Shown here: positions 8,291-17,074 of the stretch, piece by piece
Numbering within the stretch: the first letter of the stretch is position 1
Layout: each line of letters begins with the position of its first letter
Translations under genes and position numbers: made by a program
Notes under the pieces: generated by a model
The model's input: only the letters and a program-made list of their open reading frames with translations
Told to the model about the DNA's origin: nothing
The model's database searches: none
Assembly: GCA_965199095.1 (NCBI GenBank)
Contig: CBDAQM010000006.1
Coordinates: forward strand, 248,001 to 312,000
Direction: 5' to 3'
From: LMUY01 sp965199095
GTDB lineage: Bacteria; Pseudomonadota; Alphaproteobacteria; Acetobacterales; Acetobacteraceae
DNA length: 64,000 nucleotides

Positions 8291-9153
8291 GTACGCATCC
8301 GAGGGTCCAGAATATCCCGCAATCCATCGCCGAGCAGGTTGAAGAACAGCACCGTCAGCATCAGCGCCAGCCCGGGGAACGCCACCAGCCACCAATCGCC
8401 GGTGGTGATGAAGCCGGCGCCCTCCGCGACCATGATGCCCCATTCCGGCGTCGGCGCCTGCACGCCCAGCCCGATGAACGACAGCCCGGCCGCGTTCAGG
8501 ATCGCCCAGCCGAGATTGAGCGAGATTTGCACGGCCATGGCCGGCAGCACGTTTGGCAGCAGGAACCGCAACACGACGGAAAGATGGCCGTCGCCGCAGG
8601 CGCGCGCCGCCTCCACCCAGCCGGCGTTGCGGCGCACGTTCACCTCGGCGCGGGCGAAGCGGATGTAGAACGGCAGGTTGATGACCGCCGTGGCGATGAC
8701 GATGTTCTCCATCCGGTTGCCCAGCGCCGCCACCAGGGCCATCGCCAGCACGAAGAGCGGGAACGCCATCAGCACGTCCACGAACCGGCCGACCCAGCGG
8801 TCCAGCCGGCCGCCGCGATAGCCGCAGAAGCCGCCCACCACCGCGCCCACGACGAAGGACAGGCTGACGGCGGAGACGGCGATGAACAGGTCCAGCCGGG
8901 TGGCGGCGATGATGCGGCTGAAGATGTCGCGGCCCAACTGGTCCGTGCCAGCCCAATGTGCCGCATTCGGCGCCGCCAGGGCCTGCGCCACGTCCGAGGC
9001 GACCGGGTTGTACGGCGTCAGCCAGGGGGCGAAAAGCGCCACCAGCAGCAGCAGCAAGGTGCCGATGGCGGCGATTGCGGTCACCGGGTTGCCGCGCAGC
9101 ACGAATAGCACGTGCCGGGAGGTGCTCGGGCGATGCAGTGCGGTGGCGCTCAT
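8287..9153 (-). CDS. Peptide/nickel-type ABC permease (DppC-like)
   Basis: A 288-residue inner-membrane permease. The N-terminal hydrophobic segment is followed by the HWAGTDQLGRDIFSRII signature of DppC/OppC proteins, then five more hydrophobic stretches. The EAA-type coupling loop is EAARACGDGHLSVVLRFLLPN, which contacts the ATPase. LSFIGLGVQAPTPEWG near the end is also characteristic of the family. The ATG at 9153 overlaps the stop of the upstream permease (ATGA). It forms a heterodimer with the DppB-like protein. Confidence 0.93.
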   Translation of the reverse strand: MSATALHRPSTSRHVLFVLRGNPVTAIAAIGTLLLLLVALFAPWLTPYNPVASDVAQALAAPNAAHWAGTDQLGRDIFSRIIAATRLDLFIAVSAVSLSFVVGAVVGGFCGYRGGRLDRWVGRFVDVLMAFPLFVLAMALVAALGNRMENIVIATAVINLPFYIRFARAEVNVRRNAGWVEAARACGDGHLSVVLRFLLPNVLPAMAVQISLNLGWAILNAAGLSFIGLGVQAPTPEWGIMVAEGAGFITTGDWWLVAFPGLALMLTVLFFNLLGDGLRDILDPRMRT

Positions 9154-10181
9154 TCGATCGAAACGCGCGGGTCGGCGATGCCGTACAGCACGTCGATCAG
9201 CACGTTCACCAGCACGAAGATCGTCGCCATCAGCAGCACGAAGGCCTGCACCGGCGCGTAGTCGGAGGCGAGCAGCGCGTCCAGCGCGTAGGAGGCGACG
9301 CCCGGCCAGGAGAACACCTTCTCCACCAGCACGTTGGCCCCCAGCATGGTGGAGAACACGATGCCGGTGATGGTCAGCACCGGCAGCAGCGCGTTGCGCA
9401 ACGCGTAGGCCACCACGATGCGCAGCCGCGGCAGGCCGACGGATTGCGCGGTGCGGATGAAGTCGCTGCCCAGCACCGCCAGCATGGAGGCGCGGGTCAT
9501 GCGGGCCAGCGGCGCCAGCACGAACAGCGCCATGGAAAACGCCGGCAGCAGCAACTGCGTGAACGCCGCCCACCAGCCGTCCCAATCGCCGATCAGGGCG
9601 AAGTCCACCAGGTAGAAGCCGGTGACGCGGGGCGGTGTGGACACAAAGATGTCCAGCCGCGCCGTCGGGTCCGGCGCCCAGCCGAGCAGGTAGTAGAACA
9701 CGTAGATCAGCAGCAGCCCGGACACGAAGGTGGGTACGCAAACACCCAGGGTGCACAGCATCCGCACCGCGTGGTCGATCAGCGACCCCGGCCGCAACGC
9801 CGCCACGACCCCCAGGGGGACCGACAGCACCAACGCCATCGCCAGCGCGGTGAACGTCAGCTCCAGCGAGGCCGGCAGCCGCCGCTCCATGTCGCTGACG
9901 ACCGGCTGGCCGGTGGTCAGCGAGTTGCCCAGGTTACCGGTGGCGACATCGCCGAGGTAGCGCACCAGTTGCACGGGAATGGGGCGGTCGAGCCCCATCT
10001 TATGCCGCACCTCCGCGATTTCCGCCTTGCCGGCGCTGGGACCAGAGGCGAAGAACACCGCCGGGTCGCCCGGCAGCACCCGCATCAGGATGAAGGTGAC
10101 CACGACCACCCCGAACAGCGCGGGGATGGACGCTAGCAGCCGCCGGCCCACCCGGCGTGCGATGCCTGCCGCGACGCTCAC
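9150..10181 (-). CDS. Peptide/nickel-type ABC permease (DppB-like)
   Basis: A 343-residue inner-membrane permease with DppB/OppB hallmarks: RRLLASIPALFGVVVVTFIL at the N-terminus, MRVLPGDPA, GNLGNSLTTGQPV, and the coupling loop RTAQSVGLPRLRIVVAYALRNALLPV. The GTG at 10181 is preferred as the start. An in-frame ATG at 10211 lies inside the arm of an intergenic palindrome, and the ten residues it would add do not look like family sequence. The repeat at 10211-10292 separates it from the binding-protein gene. Confidence 0.9.
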   Translation of the reverse strand: MSVAAGIARRVGRRLLASIPALFGVVVVTFILMRVLPGDPAVFFASGPSAGKAEIAEVRHKMGLDRPIPVQLVRYLGDVATGNLGNSLTTGQPVVSDMERRLPASLELTFTALAMALVLSVPLGVVAALRPGSLIDHAVRMLCTLGVCVPTFVSGLLLIYVFYYLLGWAPDPTARLDIFVSTPPRVTGFYLVDFALIGDWDGWWAAFTQLLLPAFSMALFVLAPLARMTRASMLAVLGSDFIRTAQSVGLPRLRIVVAYALRNALLPVLTITGIVFSTMLGANVLVEKVFSWPGVASYALDALLASDYAPVQAFVLLMATIFVLVNVLIDVLYGIADPRVSIE

Positions 10182-10210
10182 CGACCGGACGCCCCGGCAC
10201 CGAAAAGCCA

Positions 10211-10292
10211 TCTCCCTCTGGGAGAGGGTGGGGTGAGGGCCCGCCCCACCGGACTCGCGTTGCCCTCACCCCGGCCCTCTCCCAGAGGGAGA
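10211..10292. repeat. Intergenic palindromic repeat, CCCTCTGGGAGAGGG type
   Basis: The left arm (10211-10240) and right arm (10262-10292) are reverse complements, with one extra base in the right arm. Each arm is itself partly self-complementary around CCCTCTGGGAGAGGG. The unit lies between the substrate-binding gene and the permease genes of the ABC operon. It could act as an mRNA-stabilising or attenuating hairpin that lets the binding protein be made in excess. A related unit at about 57196-57269 was split by the IS4 element. Confidence 0.75.
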
Positions 10293-10331
10293 GGGGGAAG
10301 AGAGAAAGGGAGGAGATACAGCGTCAGCCGC

Positions 10332-11945
10332 CTAGGCCCGCCGGAGGTCGCGGAAATCGGCCTGGCGATAGAACTGATACGTGTAGCCGTCCACCGTCTT
10401 GGCCATCACCGCGTCCTGGTTGGGCTGCCACAGCATCACCAGCGGCACCTGCTGCCCGAAGATTTCAATCATCTTCTTGCACTCGTCGTCGTATTTCGCG
10501 GCGTCCGGCTGGAACCGCGCCTCGTTCGACAGTTGATCGATTTGCTGATCTTTCCAGCTCGCGAAATTCCAGCGCTGGTCGCGAGTGAAATACAGGTAGA
10601 AGAAGTAATACGTCGCCGGCAGCCAGGCCGTGGCGCCGTCCGTGTAGAAGGGCAGCGTCTTGTTCGACTCCATCGTGTTGAACTCGGCGTCTGGCTTCTT
10701 TTGGATTTCGACCTGGATGCCGATCTTGCCCAGCGCCTCCTTCACCAGCGCCGCCATCGGTTCCGCCGTGGCCGACTGTCCGGCGCTGAAGGCGAAGCTG
10801 GTGTTGAACCCGTTCGGCATGCCCGCCTCGGCCAGCAATTGCTTGGCGCGCGCCATGTCCGTCTTGAACGGCATGGGCTGCGGGAAATTCGCGTCCGGCG
10901 GCGTGCCCTTCCAGGTGGCGTCGAACAGCTTGGCGCCGCGGCTGAAGATCGCGGCCTTGAACATGTCCTCGTACGGCAGCGCCGCCGCCACCGCCTGCCG
11001 CACCTTGACGTTGTCGAACGGCGCCATCCCCGTATTCATGGTGATGTGGGTGAACCCGTTGTTCTGCGGGATGGACGCGACCTTCACCTTGGGCGACTTG
11101 TCCATCGTCGGCATGTCGCTGGCGGCCAGGTCGATCGAAAGGTCGGCGTCGCCACGCTCGATCAGGTTCGCCCGGGTCGCCGGCTCGGGCACCGTCTGCA
11201 CGATAATGCGCTTGAAGTTCGGCAACTGGCCGTTGGCGCCGCCGGTCCATTTCTCGTTGCGGCGCAGGATGGCGCTCTCGCCCGCCTTGTAGCTCTCCAC
11301 GATATAGGCGCCGCTGGCCGCCGTGTTGCTCTTCAGCCAATCCTGCGCCCAAGGGTCGTCGGCCGTCGCGTGCTGCTTGGCGAGCTTGCTGTTGATCATG
11401 ATCGCGTAGACCACGCAGAGGTTCGACAGGCCCAGCCGGTCCGGCTTCGGCAGCGTCATCGTCACCGTGTGGGGGTCCACGATGCGGAACTGGTCCGCGC
11501 TGGTGATCGACCCGGTGGACATCTGCGGCGGCGCCAGCGACTTGGCCAGCACCATCCGGTCGAGCGACCACTTCACGTCCTCCGCCGTCACCGGGGAGCC
11601 GTCCTGCCACGTCGCGTCAGGGCGCAGCGCGATGGTGATCGTCAATCCGTCCGGGCTGATCGTGTAGCCCTTGGCGAGTTCCCCGCGGATGGTCTTGGGG
11701 TCGAACGTCCAGTAATCGCCGATTTTCTTGCGGCCGAAGGTGAACAGACGGTCATACACGTTCATGCTCAAGCCGAACGACTCGCGCGTGGCGCCCGGCG
11801 CCGTCGGATCGAGCGTGTTGATTGTGGCGCCCGTCACATAGCGCAACGTCTCCGCCCGCGTCTGCCCGAAGGCGAGTTGCGGCCAGGACGCCAACCACGC
11901 TGCACCAGTCGCCCCCTGCAGGACCGACCTACGATTGATCTTCAT
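10332..11945 (-). CDS. Peptide-type ABC substrate-binding protein (SBP_bac_5)
   Basis: A 537-residue exported binding protein of the DppA/OppA family. The N-terminus KINRRSVLQGATGAAW has a twin-arginine pair and looks Tat-like. The mature protein shows the family sequence RPDATWQDGSPVTAEDVKWS and a C-terminal LWQPNQDAVM segment. It is the first gene of the operon, with an 82-bp palindrome between it and the permeases. The ligand is not predictable. The link to a flavin monooxygenase makes a non-peptide substrate (for example an amine or sulfur compound) as likely as a peptide. Confidence 0.92.
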   Translation of the reverse strand: MKINRRSVLQGATGAAWLASWPQLAFGQTRAETLRYVTGATINTLDPTAPGATRESFGLSMNVYDRLFTFGRKKIGDYWTFDPKTIRGELAKGYTISPDGLTITIALRPDATWQDGSPVTAEDVKWSLDRMVLAKSLAPPQMSTGSITSADQFRIVDPHTVTMTLPKPDRLGLSNLCVVYAIMINSKLAKQHATADDPWAQDWLKSNTAASGAYIVESYKAGESAILRRNEKWTGGANGQLPNFKRIIVQTVPEPATRANLIERGDADLSIDLAASDMPTMDKSPKVKVASIPQNNGFTHITMNTGMAPFDNVKVRQAVAAALPYEDMFKAAIFSRGAKLFDATWKGTPPDANFPQPMPFKTDMARAKQLLAEAGMPNGFNTSFAFSAGQSATAEPMAALVKEALGKIGIQVEIQKKPDAEFNTMESNKTLPFYTDGATAWLPATYYFFYLYFTRDQRWNFASWKDQQIDQLSNEARFQPDAAKYDDECKKMIEIFGQQVPLVMLWQPNQDAVMAKTVDGYTYQFYRQADFRDLRRA

Positions 11946-12053
11946 ACTTCACCACCCAAAAAGCTGCTGATAACGGGTGGCGCTTCGTCCCGAAGGCTGT
12001 TTGTTGCAACGACTCATACGGGTCCAGGCAGCAGCGCGCAATCCGGCGCAACG

Positions 12054-12890
12054 TCAAACAAGGCGGGCATCACGCAGCCTTACCGCGATGTCATCCGGCC
12101 GGGCGCCAGCCTCCCGCAGGGATCGCAGGCTTTGGGCCTGGTCCCGTTTGGACAGGCGCCGGCCATCCGGTCCGGCGAGCAGCGGCAGGTGGGCGTAGCC
12201 GGGCTCGGGCCACCCCATCAATGCTTGCAGCACCCGATGAATGTCCGTCGCCGGGCGCAGATCCATCCCCCGGGTGACCAGCGTGACGCCCTGCGCCGCG
12301 TCGTCATGCGCCACGCACAGATGGTAGCTGCCGACTGCGTCGCGGCGGGACAGCACGACGTCGCCCAACCGCTCGGGATGGCAGGTGACACGCCCCTGCC
12401 CTTCCTCGGCAAAGCTCAGCGGCCCGGTGCGGGCGCAGGCGGCCGCGAGGTCCAGCCGCAAGGCGAATGGCTGCGCGGCGGCAACCCGCTCGGCACGCTC
12501 GGCTGGCGAGAGCATGCGGCAGGTGCCGGGATAGATCGCCCCCTCCGGCCCGTGCGGGGCGGTGGCGGACCGCGCCACGTCCGCCCGCGTGCAGAAGCAC
12601 GGATAGAGCAGGCCCTCCGCGTGCAGGCGGTCCAACACGGCGCGGTATTCGGCGAGGTGTGCCGACTGCACCCGCACCGGCCCGTCCCAATCCAGGCCGA
12701 GCCATCGCAGATCCTCCAGGATCGCCGCGGTGAAGCCCGGCCGGCATCGCGCGGCGTCGATATCCTCGATCCGCAGCAGGAACTTCCCGCCCGCCCCCCG
12801 GGCCCGCCGCCAGGACTGGGTGGCCACGCTGGCATGACCCAGATGCAGCAGGCCGGTCGGGCTGGGCGCGAATCGGGTGGTGATGGACAT
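12054..12890 (-). CDS. gluQ: Glutamyl-Q tRNA(Asp) synthetase
   Basis: A 278-residue paralogue of the GluRS catalytic core that lacks the anticodon-binding domain. It attaches glutamate to the queuosine at position 34 of tRNA(Asp). Visible are RFAPSPTGLLHLGH with the HIGH-like HLGH at 16-19, the zinc-site cysteines in YPCFCTR and IYPGTCR, and the KMSKS-like RRLSKRD. The length fits YadB/GluQRS rather than a full GluRS (about 470). It is divergent from an alpha/beta hydrolase with only 48 bp between starts. The frame stays open far upstream, but that part is antisense to the hydrolase. Confidence 0.93.
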   Translation of the reverse strand: MSITTRFAPSPTGLLHLGHASVATQSWRRARGAGGKFLLRIEDIDAARCRPGFTAAILEDLRWLGLDWDGPVRVQSAHLAEYRAVLDRLHAEGLLYPCFCTRADVARSATAPHGPEGAIYPGTCRMLSPAERAERVAAAQPFALRLDLAAACARTGPLSFAEEGQGRVTCHPERLGDVVLSRRDAVGSYHLCVAHDDAAQGVTLVTRGMDLRPATDIHRVLQALMGWPEPGYAHLPLLAGPDGRRLSKRDQAQSLRSLREAGARPDDIAVRLRDARLV

Positions 12891-12938
12891 GGGCTGGCGA
12901 CCGTAGTGAGGTCCGCCCGCTCTACACGGGAGACGGCG

Positions 12939-13589
12939 ATGGTGGAATTGCAGGCGGATCGATGGGGACCGGCGGCCGGCGGCGCGGCGCGGCGCCTGAT
13001 CGTGCTGTGTCACGGCGTGGGAGCCGGCGGGCATGACCTGATCGACCTGGCGCCGAATTGGGGCCGGGACTTCCCGGATGCCGCCTTTGCCGCCCCTGAC
13101 GCGCCGGAGCCATATGACAGCGGACCGACCGGCCGGCAGTGGTGGGCGATCGGCGACCGCAATCCGGCGCGCATGGCCAACGGTGCGGCGCGCGCGCAGC
13201 CGTTGCTGGACGCGTTCATCGACTCGGAGCTCGCCCGCTTGGCGCTGCCGGCGGATGCCTATGCCATGATGGGGTTCAGCCAGGGCGCCATGATGGTGCT
13301 GTACGCCGGCTTGCGCCGCGCCACGCCGCCGCGCGCGATCCTGGCCTATTCCGGCGCCTTGATCGCGCCCGAGCAACTGGCGGCGCGGCGCAACAGCGCC
13401 CCCGTCCTGCTGGTGCATGGGGAGGCGGACCAGGTGGTGCCGGCCTACCGCTCGCGCGACGCCGCTACGGCGCTGCGGGCGGCCGGCGTGCCGGTGCAGG
13501 CCATCTTCACGCCCGGACTCGGCCACGGGATCGACCCGGCGGGGCTGCAGGCCGGGACGGCCGCCCTGCGCGCCGGGTTCGAATTGTGA
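12939..13589 (+). CDS. Alpha/beta hydrolase, phospholipase/carboxylesterase family
   Basis: A 216-residue serine hydrolase. The nucleophile elbow is GFSQGAMM, the acidic residue lies in VLLVHGEADQVVP, and the histidine is in GLGHGIDPAG. The oxyanion region LIVLCHGVGAGGHDL is also seen. This is the small carboxylesterase/phospholipase (YpfH/EstB-like) pattern. The ATG at 12939 has GGAG about seven bases upstream. The natural ester substrate is unknown. Confidence 0.9.
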   Translation: MVELQADRWGPAAGGAARRLIVLCHGVGAGGHDLIDLAPNWGRDFPDAAFAAPDAPEPYDSGPTGRQWWAIGDRNPARMANGAARAQPLLDAFIDSELARLALPADAYAMMGFSQGAMMVLYAGLRRATPPRAILAYSGALIAPEQLAARRNSAPVLLVHGEADQVVPAYRSRDAATALRAAGVPVQAIFTPGLGHGIDPAGLQAGTAALRAGFEL

Positions 13590-13732
13590 CCGGCCCGTGA
13601 AGTGCGAGGCCCTGCCTTGCAGGGCGCGGAGCGGTCTGCGATAAGCGCGTCGGGTTTTGGCGGCGCATATATCTGGCGGTCCGGCCTTGTTGCGATCCCA
13701 GCCGTAGCTGCCGCTTCCCGAAGGAGCGCGCT

Positions 13733-14296
13733 TTGCCTGACGGCGGAATGCATTACCCGGCCCTGGTGTTGAACGCGGATTTCCGCCCGCTGTCCTATTT
13801 CCCGCTGTCGGTGTGGGCTTGGCAGGACGCCGTGAAGGCGGTGTTCCTGGACCGCGTCTCCGTGCTGAACGAGTACGAGGTCGCCGTCCGCTCGCCGTCA
13901 ATGTCGATGCGGCTGCCGAGCGTGATCGCGCTGAAGGAATACATACCGGCGGCGCGACGCCCCGCCTTCACCCGGTTCAACGTGTTCCTGCGCGACGCCT
14001 TTGCCTGCCAGTATTGCAGCGAGCGGCTGCCGACCCAGGACCTGACCTTCGACCACGTGATCCCGCGCAGCCGCGGCGGCCGGACGACGTGGGAGAACGT
14101 CGTGACCGCCTGCGGCTCGTGCAACCTGCGCAAAGGCTCCCGCCTCCCGCGCGAGTGCGGCATGCACCCGCGCCAGGCGCCGTGCCAGCCGTCGACGTGG
14201 GAGCTGCAGGAAAACGGCCGGGCGTTTCCGCCGAACTACCTGCACGAAAGCTGGCGCGACTACCTGTACTGGGACGCGGAACTGCTGGAGAACTGA
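13733..14296 (+). CDS. HNH endonuclease-family protein
   Basis: A 187-residue protein with a C-terminal HNH (beta-beta-alpha metal) fold: zinc Cys pairs at C92/C95 and C127/C130 bracket FDHVIPRSRGG (H108) and a second Asn after WENVV. The N-terminal part ALVLNADFRPLSYFPLSVW is conserved in the chromosomal HNH proteins common in alphaproteobacteria and actinobacteria, whose role is not established. The start is TTG at 13733, because AAGGAG at 13721-13726 gives a 6-base spacer; the next in-frame ATG at 13748 is too far. No phage or restriction genes are nearby, so it is probably a resident gene. Confidence 0.88.
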   Translation: MPDGGMHYPALVLNADFRPLSYFPLSVWAWQDAVKAVFLDRVSVLNEYEVAVRSPSMSMRLPSVIALKEYIPAARRPAFTRFNVFLRDAFACQYCSERLPTQDLTFDHVIPRSRGGRTTWENVVTACGSCNLRKGSRLPRECGMHPRQAPCQPSTWELQENGRAFPPNYLHESWRDYLYWDAELLEN

Positions 14297-14307
14297 GTTT
14301 AGCTACA

Positions 14308-14443
14308 GTAGCCCGTATTCGCGCAGCGAATGCGGGGAACGGGCAGGCCGAGAGTCCACGAGCTCACACCAAAACTCAGGAACCCGTCATCCAAGCCAGG
14401 CGGCAGTGTGTTGGTCCCGCATGAGCTAACGCTCACACGGGAC
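14308..14443. repeat. Intergenic palindromic units between convergent genes
   Basis: Two hairpin units fill the gap between the HNH gene and the amidohydrolase. The first (14308-14336) begins GTAGCCCG and contains ATTCGC-GCA-GCGAAT; it resembles the arms of the inverted repeat at 47272-47366. The second (14414-14443) pairs GTCCCGCATGAGC with GCTCACACGGGAC, with two mismatches and a 4-base loop, and its end touches the amidohydrolase stop codon. Either may serve as a terminator. Confidence 0.5.
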
Positions 14444-15681
14444 TACGCTTCTTGTGTGGCAGGATGCAGGGTCGGACGCGGCCGGGTGAAGGAGATGCGC
14501 CCCGCCTTCATGCCCCAAAGCGGCTGCGCCAGTTGCGCCACGCAGGACGCCGGGTCCGTCGCGTCGAGCAGGACCAGGTCCGCGGCACCGCCGATCCGGA
14601 TGCCGTAATCATCCAGCCGCATCAGCCGCGCGGCCGCCTGTGTCACCATGTCCAGGCAGCCGGCAAGCTCGGCGGGGCGCGCCACTTGGCAGACATTGGC
14701 GAACAAATTGGCCATGCGCAGCAAATTGGCGTCGCCATAGGGGGTGAACGGATTCAGCACGTTGTTGGTCGCCACGGAGCAGGTCACGCCCGCGGCCTGC
14801 AGCACCTGCGCCTGCGGCACGCCGCGGGGGACGGCATGGTCATGGCTGCGGCCGTTCAGGAACAAATCGGTCGACGGCAGCACCGTCACCGCCACGCCCG
14901 CCCGCGCCAGCGTTGCCGCAAGGGCCATGGATTGGGCCTTCGGCAGCAGGGAGGCCTGGCTGACATGCCCGATCGCCACCCGGCCGCCCCAGCCGTACTC
15001 CTCCGTCTTGCGGCAGACATACTCGGCCTGCATCCCGTCCGTGGTCTCGCCCATGTCCAGGTGCATGTCGATGTCCACGTCGTAGGCGCGGGCCATGGCG
15101 AAGATGCGGTCGATCTGGCCGCGCGGGTCGCTGTCGGTATATGGCGCCGCGCCGAGCACCCGTGCGCCCCGGCGCAGCCCCTCCTCCAGCAGGGCCTCGG
15201 TGCCGGGATTGTTCAGCAGGCCCTCCTGGGGAAACACGCAGAGCTCGATGTCCGCGCCCCAGGCATAGTCGCGGGCGAGTTGCTGCACGCCGTCGAAGCC
15301 GCGCATGCCAATCCCAGGATCGACCTCCACGTGGGTGCGGATTCGGGTCGTGCCCCAACTGATCGCCCGCTCCAGCGTCTGGCGGCCACGCTCGTAGACA
15401 TCCTGCGGCGTAAAGCCCTGCTTGGCCGCTGCCGTCAGCCGCACCGCCTCCGCCACGGACCCTTCGGAGGCCGGGCAGCGGTCCAGGATGCAGGTCTTGT
15501 CGAGGTGGAGATGCGTTTCCACGAGGCCCGGCAGGATCAGGCAGCCTTCCCCGGCGATCACCGGCGCCTCGGCGTCGATCGTCGCGGCGATGGCGACGAT
15601 TCGGCCGGCGGCGACGCCGATGTCGACCAGCCCCTGCCCGCCCACCAGGCGAGCGCCGCGGACGACATGGTCCAACATCAT
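14443..15681 (-). CDS. Amidohydrolase, cytosine-deaminase-like
   Basis: A 412-residue metal-dependent hydrolase of the amidohydrolase superfamily. The metal-binding pair is H57/H59 in ETHLHLDKTC. Further ligands are likely the His of DIDMHLDMGET and of AIGHVSQASLL, and the Asp of VLPSTDLFLNG. THLHLDK and the order of these motifs are those of the cytosine deaminase/isocytosine deaminase/N-isopropylammelide subgroup, so it probably deaminates a heterocyclic ring. Neighbours give no pathway. The first of two adjacent ATG codons (15681) is used. Confidence 0.85.
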   Translation of the reverse strand: MMLDHVVRGARLVGGQGLVDIGVAAGRIVAIAATIDAEAPVIAGEGCLILPGLVETHLHLDKTCILDRCPASEGSVAEAVRLTAAAKQGFTPQDVYERGRQTLERAISWGTTRIRTHVEVDPGIGMRGFDGVQQLARDYAWGADIELCVFPQEGLLNNPGTEALLEEGLRRGARVLGAAPYTDSDPRGQIDRIFAMARAYDVDIDMHLDMGETTDGMQAEYVCRKTEEYGWGGRVAIGHVSQASLLPKAQSMALAATLARAGVAVTVLPSTDLFLNGRSHDHAVPRGVPQAQVLQAAGVTCSVATNNVLNPFTPYGDANLLRMANLFANVCQVARPAELAGCLDMVTQAAARLMRLDDYGIRIGGAADLVLLDATDPASCVAQLAQPLWGMKAGRISFTRPRPTLHPATQEA

Positions 15682-15758
15682 GGGCCTTGCCTGTCACGCA
15701 TCTGCGGACCGTACCGGGTGAGGGCCAGCCTACGCCTTCAAGCCACGCATGACGGCGA

Positions 15759-16067
15759 TCAGGCGGCGGTCAGGACGTGGACGGCGCGGGTGGCGATGAG
15801 GTCCTTCACCTTGGCGGCATAGGCGGCCATGTGCGGCGACTTGGCATGCGCGGCCAGGGCCTCGGCGGTGTCCCATTTTTCGATCACCATGAAGGTGTCG
15901 TCCCCGATCCTGGACTGCATGGCGCCCATGTCTGGGGCATCGACGACCGGGCCGTATTCGACACAGCCTTGCTCGGCATGCACCGCCGGCACGTTGGCGC
16001 GGAACGCCTCCAGGATGGCGTCGCGCTTGCCGGGCTTGGCGGTGATGACGGCGACGACGTGGATCAT
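15759..16067 (-). CDS. ABM-domain (antibiotic biosynthesis monooxygenase-like) protein
   Basis: A 102-residue dimeric alpha/beta-barrel (ferredoxin-like) protein. The pattern MIHVVAVITAKPGKRDAIL, then a CVEYGPVVDAP segment and VIEKWDTAEALAAHAKSPHM, is typical of ABM/YgiN-like quinol monooxygenases. The start at 16067 follows GGGAG with an 8-base spacer; an upstream ATG at 16112 would add an atypical tail. It lies 77 bp behind the amidohydrolase start on the same strand orientation. Function is not specified by context. Confidence 0.85.
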   Translation of the reverse strand: MIHVVAVITAKPGKRDAILEAFRANVPAVHAEQGCVEYGPVVDAPDMGAMQSRIGDDTFMVIEKWDTAEALAAHAKSPHMAAYAAKVKDLIATRAVHVLTAA

Positions 16068-16223
16068 GATGGGCGCTCCCGCTTGGGTTGAGAAAGTGTA
16101 GTCCGCCGCCATCCCGGCTGCTAGGCTGCAGGGTTTCAGGCGGTGGTGTCCGTATCGACGGCTCTACGGAAACCTGGCACAACATATTTGAACGTTGTTC
16201 ATTGTATCTGGTGGGAGCATCCG

Positions 16224-16988
16224 GTGTCCCTCGCGCTGAGTCCAGCGGGCTACAAGCCCAACCGTCCGTCGGCTCTCGCCACGCTGCGTGAGGTCTGGGC
16301 GTTTATGCGTCGCCCGCCATATCGGTCGGCGGCGGCCCAGATGCCCATGGATGAACCCTCGAAGGGCGCCGTCCTGGTGATCCCAACCTTGCTGCGCGAC
16401 GATGTGCAGACCAGCGCCATGCGGGGCGGCCTCCTGCAGGATGGATACGCCGCGTTCGGGTGGATGCTGGGCCGCAACATGGGCCCGACCGCCCGCCTCA
16501 TGCAAGGAAGCCAGGCGCGCCTGATCGCCCTGTCGGACGCGCACGGCCCGGTCAACCTGGTCGGGTTGAGCATGGGTGGTTTGTTCTGCCGCTGGCTCGC
16601 CTTCCAGCATCCTGAGCGGGTGCGGCAGGTCATCACCGTGTGCAGCCCGTTCCGCGCCCCGCTCGACAGCTTCTTCCTGCCGCTGCGGCCTGCGCTGAAA
16701 CTCTGGCGGGTGCCGAACCTGGAGGCGATGGGGGATGACCTTGACCAGCCCCTGCCCGTGCCGGGCACCGCGATCTACAGCAGGACGGATGGCATCGTGG
16801 CGTCGGAGAGCTGCCGCGACCGCTGGCATCCGGACGACTGCATCGCGCTGGACACCCACCACGTCACCATCGCGACCAACCCGGAGGTGCTGGCGATCAT
16901 CCGGGACCGGCTCGCCCGTCCCTTGCCAGTGGCCGCGCGACCGGAACCGCGGCTAGACGTCTCCTTGGGCGCGGTCGTTTCCGCTTGA
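16224..16988 (+). CDS. Alpha/beta hydrolase (lipase-like)
   Basis: A 254-residue hydrolase. The nucleophile elbow is VGLSMGGLFCRWLAFQHPERV, the acidic residue is likely in YSRTDGIVASESC, and the His is in LDTHHVTIATNP, the spacing of triacylglycerol-lipase-like proteins. The usual first strand reads GAVLVIPTLLRDD. GTG at 16224 is chosen as start because GGAG lies six bases upstream; the frame is open to 16143, but that part looks non-coding and A+T-richer. No partner genes. Confidence 0.8.
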   Translation: MSLALSPAGYKPNRPSALATLREVWAFMRRPPYRSAAAQMPMDEPSKGAVLVIPTLLRDDVQTSAMRGGLLQDGYAAFGWMLGRNMGPTARLMQGSQARLIALSDAHGPVNLVGLSMGGLFCRWLAFQHPERVRQVITVCSPFRAPLDSFFLPLRPALKLWRVPNLEAMGDDLDQPLPVPGTAIYSRTDGIVASESCRDRWHPDDCIALDTHHVTIATNPEVLAIIRDRLARPLPVAARPEPRLDVSLGAVVSA

Positions 16989-17001
16989 CCGCCGTGCGTC
17001 T

Positions 17002-17027
17002 CCCTCTGCCTCCGGGAAGAGGGCTTT
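17002..17027 (+). terminator. Possible intrinsic terminator after the hydrolase gene
   Basis: CCCTCT (17002-17007) pairs with AGAGGG (17018-17023) and is followed by CTTTTG. The stem is short, but it sits in the 86-bp gap between the hydrolase stop and the convergent livF stop. Confidence 0.4.
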
Positions 17028-17074
17028 TGCAGTGCAACCTGAAGCTCTAGCCGGCCAACTTGCCGCAACGGGCC

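Noticed and set aside
10233..13589. A very long open frame on the plus strand (over 1100 codons) across the SBP and gluQ genes.
   Set aside because: Only its end (12939-13589) is a true gene. The rest is antisense to genes with clear domains and is an artefact of high G+C content.
13733..14296. The HNH gene as part of a restriction or phage packaging system.
   Set aside because: It has no methyltransferase, terminase or phage neighbours, and its N-terminal region is that of resident chromosomal HNH proteins.
16168..16185. A TGGCAC sequence before the hydrolase gene, considered as a sigma54 promoter.
   Set aside because: The second element (TTGC at the proper distance) is missing, and the gene has no nitrogen link.
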